This document shows, in pieces, positions 58,060-64,000 of a stretch of DNA of 64,000 bases (its first letter is position 1; the number at the start of each line of letters is the position of its first letter). Source of the stretch: Ipomoea triloba (lineage: Eukaryota; Streptophyta; Magnoliopsida; Solanales; Convolvulaceae). The position numbers and the translations under genes are program-made. The stretch lies in the NCBI RefSeq assembly GCF_003576645.1, contig NC_044923.1, positions 18,263,944 through 18,327,943 on the forward strand. The letters are read 5' to 3'. The notes beneath the pieces are model-generated. The model was not told the DNA's origin. It saw only the letters and a list, made by a program, of their open reading frames with translations, and made no database searches.

Positions 58060-59966
58060 AAAGATGATTTTGGGATTCTTGAGAGAGAGAATAATAACCC
58101 GAGTAAGAAGCTGGAACTCCAAGTTTTTATCTCGTGCTGGTCGGGAGGTGCTTCTAAAGAATGTTTTACAAGCCATGCCATGTATGTTATGCAATGATGG
58201 TCTTCCTGCTTTTTGTGCAAGGATATTGAAACCCTCTTCAATAAATATTGGTGGACAGGTTCATGTGGTGATGGAAAAGGAGTTCGCTGGAGATCGTGGA
58301 GTGGTCTGTGCTTTCCAAAAGAAAAGGGAGGGTTGGGATTCAGGCTTCGGGAAATGAATCTAGCCTTACTTGGTAACAAGCGTGGCGCTTAATTACTAGA
58401 CCTAATTCTCTCGTGGCTAGAGTCTATAAAAGTCGTTATTATCCTAATGGTTCATTTCTTGACGCGACCCCCGGGAGCAATCCTTCTAATGGTTCATTTC
58501 TTGACGCGACCCCCGGGAGCAATCCTTCTTTTATTTGGAGTGTTGACGCGACCCCCGGGAGCAATCCTTCTTTTATTTGGAGTGGACTTATTGAGGTTGG
58601 GAGCAATCCTTCTTTTATTTGGAGTGGACTTATTGAGGTTTAGGAGCTTATGCGACGGGGCTGTAGAAGATGCATTGGAAATGGCTTGACTACAAAAATA
58701 GGCACTGATCCTTGGCTACCTACTGATGAAACCCCATTTGTAACTACACCGCTGCATGGGACTGTTTATGAAGCTCCTGTCTCTTCCTTATTTAATCCAC
58801 ACGGAACGGGATGGGATGAGGAGTGTGTGCATGACATTTTCAATGAGCGGGATGCCAACATTATTCTCAATATTCCAGTTTGCATGAGAAAACCTAGTGA
58901 TGCTTGGGTTTGGTACAAGGAAGCAAAAGGCGATTACACGGTAAAGTCTGGTTTACAGAATGTTGGTGGGAGAAATACAGGACAACAAACCATGGCATAT
59001 GATATGGAATCTTAAGGTACCCGCTAAAGTGAAGGTATTTTGCTGGCAACTTGTCTCATCATATTTACCAACTCGAGATGCTTTATTGTTAAAACGAGTA
59101 TATTGCTCACAAATGTGCCATATGTGTGGGCAGACCGAGGAGTCTGTTAGGCATTTGTTCATGGATTGTGTGCATGCTGCGACTATGTGGACAAAGCTAG
59201 GCATTACTACGACGAACTTTGGTCAAGGTACAGTGAGTGATTGGTTCTTTTATATGCTTACTATTTTGAATGAAGATATGAGATGCAAGTTTGTAATGGT
59301 ATGTTAGGGGCTGTGGGGGAGCCATAACAACATTATCTGGAATGGTGCTACCTTTGATTGCGATGATGTGATTCGTTCATGCCTTACCTTTTTGAATAAT
59401 TGGAAGGCAGTGCATACTCACACATTGATTCCGCAGGGCATGAATAAACTTTTAATGAAGTGGAATGCTCCGTTACCAGGACGACTGAAGATGAATACGG
59501 ACGCTGCATTGGATGCTAATCATAATGTAATGGGCTTAGGCTGGGTTCTTCGAGATCACCTTGGTGTGTTTTTAGCGTCTAAGGCCATGCGTATAAGTGG
59601 TAATTACAGTGCCAGGAAGCTGAGGCTATGTGTGTTCGTGAAGCGATGAGTTGGTTGAAAGGAACCGGGATGGGTAACGTAGATGTTGAAACTGATAGTC
59701 AACTCGTTTATTATGCTTTATCTTCGAATCCTTTTATTTCTACTTTTGGTTTTCTTATTGACGATGTTAGAGAAGTTGCATCTACGATTGAGGGTGTAGA
59801 CTTCTGTTTTGTTAAGCGGTCTGCGAATCGTGCTGCCCACATTGTTGCTCGGGAGGCCGTTTCTTTGTCAGGTTGCGGGGAGTGGTTTGATGCTCCTCCG
59901 CTTTTTCTTGTTGATTTTCTTTCATCTGATTTAATGAATTAAGTTCTTTTTTCTCAAAAAAAAAAT
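58060..59966 (+). pseudogene. LINE (non-LTR retrotransposon) 3' part: RT tail, zinc-binding domain, RNase H
   Basis: Reads as the C-terminal third of a plant L1-type ORF2. The RT tail (REVLLKNVLQAMP) is followed by a spacer (RRGCRRCIGNGLTTKIGTDP), then the zf-RVT region (PAKVKVFCWQLVSSYLPTRD, CHMCGQTEESVRHLFMDC). An RNase H-like domain follows (KMNTDAALDANHNVMGLGWV, VETDSQLVYYAL, VKRSANRAAHIVAREA), with its acidic residues visible. Frame changes near 58960 and 59625 and a stop at 59305 show decay. It ends in an A-rich tail (59957-59966). The N-terminal RT and endonuclease are absent. No target duplication was found. Confidence 0.85.
58445..58640 (+). repeat. 42-bp in-frame tandem repeat within the LINE
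   Basis: Units at 58445, 58487, 58529 and 58571 plus a partial fifth, each exactly 42 nt and ending GGGAGCAATCCTTC. The first half switches from TAATGGTTCATTTCTTGACG to TTTTATTTGGAGTGTTGACG to TTTTATTTGGAGTGGACTTA, so each unit is a hybrid of neighbours. The frame stays open (GSNPS repeated). Confidence 0.9.
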
Positions 59967-60077
59967 ATTCATCCGTAAATGAAAAAAAAAAAGTAAACAA
60001 ATTCTTCATATAGGGGCCTTTTTTTTTTAATTTCGCCCAGGGACCTATAAAACCTTTGGACCGGCCCTGCTCATAAC

Positions 60078-61790
60078 TTGTGTCGGAGTAGTATCTGTTG
60101 AAGCACAAAGAGTCAATATTAGGACTTGAACTCATGACCTCCCATTTAGGAGAGCTGTTTTGTGCCACTAGATAATTACAAGAATATTTGCAAATATACT
60201 ACGATAATGGTTGGGTTAATATTATATGAGTTAATCATAAGCGGGCGAAGACCGAGTAGCAAATAATAGTTACTTGCAATAACTTCAGAAAGTGTGACAG
60301 AATATGTAGGTGAAGTAATTCTCGTACTTAAGACTATTAATTTAATTTTTATTAATACATTTTTCAAATTTTTTAATTTTGAGTATGCTGACTCTGTTAC
60401 AATGTAGTATCTGTTCATAGCTACTTTCTCAACCTACTGAAGCATAAAGAGTCAACAGTTGCCTTCACTGAAACTCGAACATATTTTTCAATTGAGCTTG
60501 CCATGTCGCACATATATTGCTTTTTTTAAAGAAAAAGAAAAAGAAAAAGGAAGATTATTGTAAATGCTTGGAAATTAAAGGAGGTTAAGACCCAATCCAG
60601 CAGAATTAGCGGATTCCAATGGCTAAGATTTCCCTCTGTGTCTCTCCATACACATTTTAAAATATTTTAATTTGTTGAAATTAATTAACAAATTGCTATT
60701 TAATTCCTTTTTTAAAAAAATTGCATCTCACATATATTAGTCCGTATAATAGCCACGTGGAGGGAGAATTGCACCACCTGTCACCCCACCATGCACACAA
60801 TAAACAATAACTGGTTTTTCTCAACCCAAACAATATTCAGAATTTCAGATTACACCTTTCTCAACATCAGATTTTTCAGACAAACGTACAAGGTGAAGTT
60901 TTCCTCTTCAAACAACTACTTATGTTTCATTTCTTTTCTCTCTCTATATATCTCTATGTATGCATATTGTATGTATAATTGTGTTAATATAATTCACTAT
61001 CAAAATTAGCATATTGAGATCTGGAAAATATATATGCATGCATGTCCGTTTGTGTGAGGCAATCAAGAACAGAAACAAATTCTGAAATTATGTGTTTTAA
61101 TGAAAAGATCTTCAACTACACCTACAACATGAATATAATGTAATATATATAAATTAATATTTATTTTTTGGGTTGAGGAACACTGAAATTACATCTGAGA
61201 TGAGATTTCTTATTTAGAGATACAGGTAGGTTTCTTTTAGATTCCAAGATTTTTTTTTTATTATTTCAGATTTTTATTTGTTGTTATTAATTGTATACTA
61301 AAATTTCATGTATGTTAATAGTACATATTGATAAATTCAGTTTGGTTGACGTGAATAGTCGTGCACTCTCATCCTTTAAGAGAGGTCGGGAGTTTAAACC
61401 CCCTTTCGTATAGAAAAACCAATCCGGTCAACACTTTGCCCCTTAATTGGGCTGGTTCGGTGTGGACGGAGAATAGTTTGTATATGTTACGGGCTTAAAG
61501 GTGTCTCTTACAGTTAGGGCATGCTTAGCACACACCTCGTAGCCTGACAAAAAGAAATAGTGCATATTGATATTCTTGGCAAAAATTATGATTATGGATT
61601 AATGAGTTAGATAAGTTAAAATGGGTTATATGTTGAATTCAAAAGTTTTAATGTTTGCCTAATATGTAAAAGTTGTTAATGAATAACACAAATGATATGA
61701 TGTTTTTTACAGCACTAGAATATATGTTTTTGTTCAGAATCGGAATAATTGGGGTTTATAGAGTTTTGGTCCAGTAGGTATATTAATAAG
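60078..61790. other. Intergenic region with SINE fragments and the CBS-gene upstream region
   Basis: Minus-strand SINE fragments lie at about 60090-60175 and 60375-60480 (TATTACAATGTAGTATCTGT-like motifs and tRNA B-box-like sequences). Another tRNA-like repeat is at 61360-61555 (GAGGTCGGGAGTTTAAACCC). No further gene is seen up to the ATG at 61791. Confidence 0.5.
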
Positions 61791-61959
61791 ATGTCACTGG
61801 AACAACTAGAAGAGAAGAACACAAAACTTACAGGCTATGATGCTTATTTTGAGATCGTCCAAAGCAGAAAAAAACTGCCACAGTCATTGCAAGAGTCTCT
61901 GACAAATGCATTTGATAAAATTCCTGCTTTGTCATTTCCAGAAGTCCCTGGAGGACAAG

Positions 61960-61993
<34 letters not shown>

Positions 61994-63721
61994 GTTGTCA
62001 CTTAAATATTTACTACTCGGTATTTAATTTTAGGAGGAACTGTATGTATTATATAGGATCTGTTCAAACTCGATCATGTTTTAAATGCATTTATATATGT
62101 TGTGTAGTCATTGAAATAGAAGCAGACATATCAGTTGGTGATGCGGTCAAAATCCTATCGGAGTCGCACATTATGTCAGCTCCTGTAAGGAACCCTGATG
62201 GTAAAAATAGCGGGGATTGGAGAGAAATGTACTTGGGAATAATAGATTACTCGGCTATTGTTCTTTGGGTGCTAGAGAGTGCAGATGTTGCAGCAGCTGC
62301 GCTCTCAGCAACTTCAGCAGCGGCCGCTGGAGTAGGTGCGGGGGCTGCTGGTGTCCTCGGAGCACTAGCGTTGGGAGCGACGGGCCCCGCAGCCATGGCT
62401 GGCTTAACGGTTGCAGCAGTTGGAGCGGCTGTCGCTGGTGGGGTGGCAGCCGAAAAAGGAATAGGAAAAGATGCTGCCACTGCGGCAGGTAACTTGGGTC
62501 AGGACTTCTACAAGGTTCTCCTCCAAGAGGAGCCCTTTAGGTCAACCAAGGTAACTCCCGTTAGTTCATTGATTTTAGGGAAAAGGTACAAATAAGTCAT
62601 CGAACTATTTGGGAATTAGCAATTAAGCCATCAAACTCAAATAAGCTCCAAATAAGCCAACAGGTCGCCGGAATTTTTCGCCGGTCACCGGAAAAGTTGT
62701 CGCCGGTGGTCGGAATAGGCAAATGACCTGTTAAAAATGTTAATTGTATTTTTTTTCCGGTTTATTGGCTTAATTGCTTTGTTTTCCTGAGTTCAGTGGC
62801 TTATTTGAAGCTTATTTGAATTCGATGGCTTAATTGCTAATTCCCAAATAGTTCGATGACTTATTTGTACCTTTTCCCTTGATTTTAATATGTTATGTTC
62901 ATGCGACTTAGGAAAGAGAAAATTTATCCGGCCTACATGGTATTGTACAAATTAAAATTTATGTCACTATTTGATTGGTGGAAGCCAGTAAAGGCCAAGT
63001 CTAGCACCAGGTGGATGGTGTTGGGTGGAGGCTGGTAAACGGCCAAGTCCAGCACCCAGCATCTCGAAAATGTGATGGCAGTCTATAAGGAAATAAAGTT
63101 GCGCACTTGCTACTAGCTATAGCTTTTGGCGTAAGTGGTAAGTTTTTTATCCTAACACTATCTTTACAGGTTAGATCCATCGTAAGATCCTACCGCTGGG
63201 CGCCATTTGTTCCGGTTGGAGTAGACAGTTCTATGTTGACTGTCTTACTTCTGTTATCAAAATATAGACTGCGAAATGTGCCGGTAGTTGAAGCAGGACA
63301 ACCGTGTCTAAAGAACTACATAACTCAGTCCGCTATCATACAAGGTCTGAAGGGATGTAAAGGGAGAGATTGGTTTGACAGCATTGCGGGAAATACAATA
63401 TCTGAACTTGGCCTACCATTCATGGAGCCCAACGAGGTCAGAAGCATTTTTTTAATTGCACATGCAACTGTATGTTCTTCTGAATGATATAGAGTTTATT
63501 ATATTGCTTTCATATCTCCGTGTTGTTGTTATCGATTAGGTTATTAGTGTGCAAAGCAGTGAATTGATTTTGGAAGCGTTCAAGAAAATGAAAGAAAACC
63601 AAATTGGAGGTCTCCCTGTTGTTGAAGGCAGCAGCGTGATAAAGAAAAAGATCGTTGGCAACGTAAGCATAAGAGACATAAGATTTTTGTTACTCAAGCC
63701 AGAACTTTTTGCCAATTTCAG
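61791..63721 (+). CDS. SnRK1 gamma (KING1)-like CBS-domain protein, 5' part; continues beyond the window
   Basis: Exons 61791-61959, 62108-62550, 63170-63436 and 63540-63721 join in frame (1061 nt so far, about 353 aa). The last ends at a GTAACA donor with phase 2, so more exons lie to the right. CBS motifs are VIEIEADISVGDAVKILSES with MSAPVRNPDG (CBS1), WAPFVPVGVDSSMLTVLLLL with LRNVPVVEAG (CBS2) and LEAFKKMKENQIGGLPVVEG (CBS3); CBS4 would follow. This order matches the plant SNF1-related kinase regulatory gamma-1 subunit, an energy-sensing partner of SnRK1. Odd: after CBS1 (about 130-190) lies an Ala/Gly-rich hydrophobic insert (AAAAGVGAGAAGVLGALALG) where the Arabidopsis protein has a polar linker. 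Intron 1 begins with (ATT)n. Intron 2 holds a MITE and a TGTTGGGC element. Confidence 0.85.
62578..62878. mobile_element. Mutator-like MITE in intron 2 of the CBS gene
   Basis: 301 bp with an exact 9-bp duplication TTGATTTTA (62569-62577 and 62879-62887). Inverted ends GGGAAAAGGTACAAATAAGT run for about 60 bp. The middle repeats CGCCGG motifs. Confidence 0.85.
62973..63158 (+). repeat. TGTTGGGC...CTAACA dispersed element, CBS gene intron 2
   Basis: Contains GGTGTTGGGTGGAGGCTGGT, AAGGAAATAAAGTTGCGCAC and TAGCTTTTGGCGTAAGTGGT, ending TATCCTAACA 11 bp before the exon 3 acceptor. It is the same family as in the SCPL introns. Confidence 0.6.
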
Positions 63722-63805
63722 GTAACACCAAATTGAGTACCATCCTGTTTTACCTTACTGCATACAAGATTGCAAACTCCCCCACGAATTTCTTTGGTTG
63801 GTTAT

Positions 63806-63939
63806 TGTTAGATAAAATGCTTACCACTACGCCAAAAGCTATAGCTTGTAACAAAGGCGCAACTTTATTTCCTTATACGGCCACACATTTTTGAGAGCCA
63901 GGGTGTTGGACTTGGCCATTTACCGGCCTCTGCCCAACA
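63806..63939 (-). repeat. TGTTGGGC...ATCTAACA dispersed element, compact full copy
   Basis: 134 bp; on the minus strand it runs TGTTGGGCAGAGGCCGGTAA to ATCTAACA and includes AAATAAAGTTGCGCCTTTG and GCTTTTGGCGTAGTGGTAAG. It lies in the intron after CBS exon 4. No target duplication seen. Confidence 0.6.
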
Positions 63940-63976
63940 ATCTCCCTCCCTCGCTCCCAGAATCAGCCAAATTTAT

Positions 63977-64000
63977 CCCCCCCCCCCCCCCCCCCCCCCC
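63977..64000. repeat. Poly(C) run at the window end
   Basis: At least 24 Cs reaching the last base. It may be a real tract or a contig edge artefact; its length is unknown. Confidence 0.9.

Larger units (their letters stand above)
57372..60069. mobile_element. hAT element carrying a nested LINE fragment and a MITE
   Basis: A 2698-bp element with exact 8-bp duplication CTCATAAC (57364-57371 and 60070-60077). Ends CAGGGCCGGCCCTGAG and GGACCGGCCCTG, and subterminal CGCCCAGGG, match the smaller relative at 38889-39622. Inside lie a palindromic MITE (about 57450-57720) and a decayed LINE (about 58060-59966). No transposase is seen, so it is non-autonomous. Confidence 0.85.

Noticed and set aside
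58445..58640. CRISPR-like regularly spaced repeats
   Set aside because: The units are contiguous tandem repeats inside a plant LINE, without unique spacers; nothing in the window suggests prokaryotic DNA.
62247..62480. Antisense Ala/Pro-rich frame opposite the CBS gene insert
   Set aside because: It is a shadow of GC-rich codons in exon 2 of the CBS gene.

Overview
This window is nuclear DNA of a flowering plant, almost certainly a eudicot. It has GT-AG introns, AT-rich intergenic DNA, a Tnt1-like Ty1/copia element, hAT, PIF/Harbinger and Mutator-type MITEs, tRNA-derived SINEs, a miR395 hairpin and a SnRK1-gamma gene. I cannot name the species; Solanales is only a guess.

The backbone is four serine carboxypeptidase-like genes (family S10, clade II), all on the plus strand: 253-5492, 11274-17314, 33715-37901 and 50882-55805. 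Each has ten exons at matching positions, and every exon set I assembled gives an uninterrupted frame (468, 473, 464 and 463 aa). Genes 1 and 2 form one pair, genes 3 and 4 the other. Only gene 3 keeps a near-canonical active site. Gene 4 has lost its nucleophilic serine (GDIYAG), and genes 1 and 2 have lost the GGPG oxyanion-loop motif (GGAHD and GGGHE).

Between the two pairs (18-33 kb) lie a young copia element (18025-22737; LTRs differ at 2 of 436 sites; TSD ATTTA), a small three-exon KGD4/MRPS36-like gene for the 2-oxoglutarate dehydrogenase complex (25192-27615), an intronless F-box gene on the minus strand (30725-29703) set between two copies of a duplicated block, and a MIR395 locus with its own TATA box (31829-31990). 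From 38 to 44 kb there is a graveyard of hAT and MITE elements. From 45 to 50.8 kb an insertion block separates a copy of the gene 3 upstream region from gene 4. From 57.4 to 60.1 kb a hAT-type element carries a decayed LINE. The right edge holds the first four exons of a SnRK1 gamma (KING1)-like gene with an unusual Ala/Gly-rich insert; it runs off the window.

The assembly needs caution. Five single Ns mark joins. Two of them (7130 and 46439) are flanked by exact duplicate copies (174 bp and about 1.55 kb), so they look like unmerged contig overlaps. The N at 19354 hides missing sequence in the copia reverse transcriptase. The remaining two lie in (TA)n tracts. Comparing the paired SCPL introns dates many insertions relative to the gene duplications.
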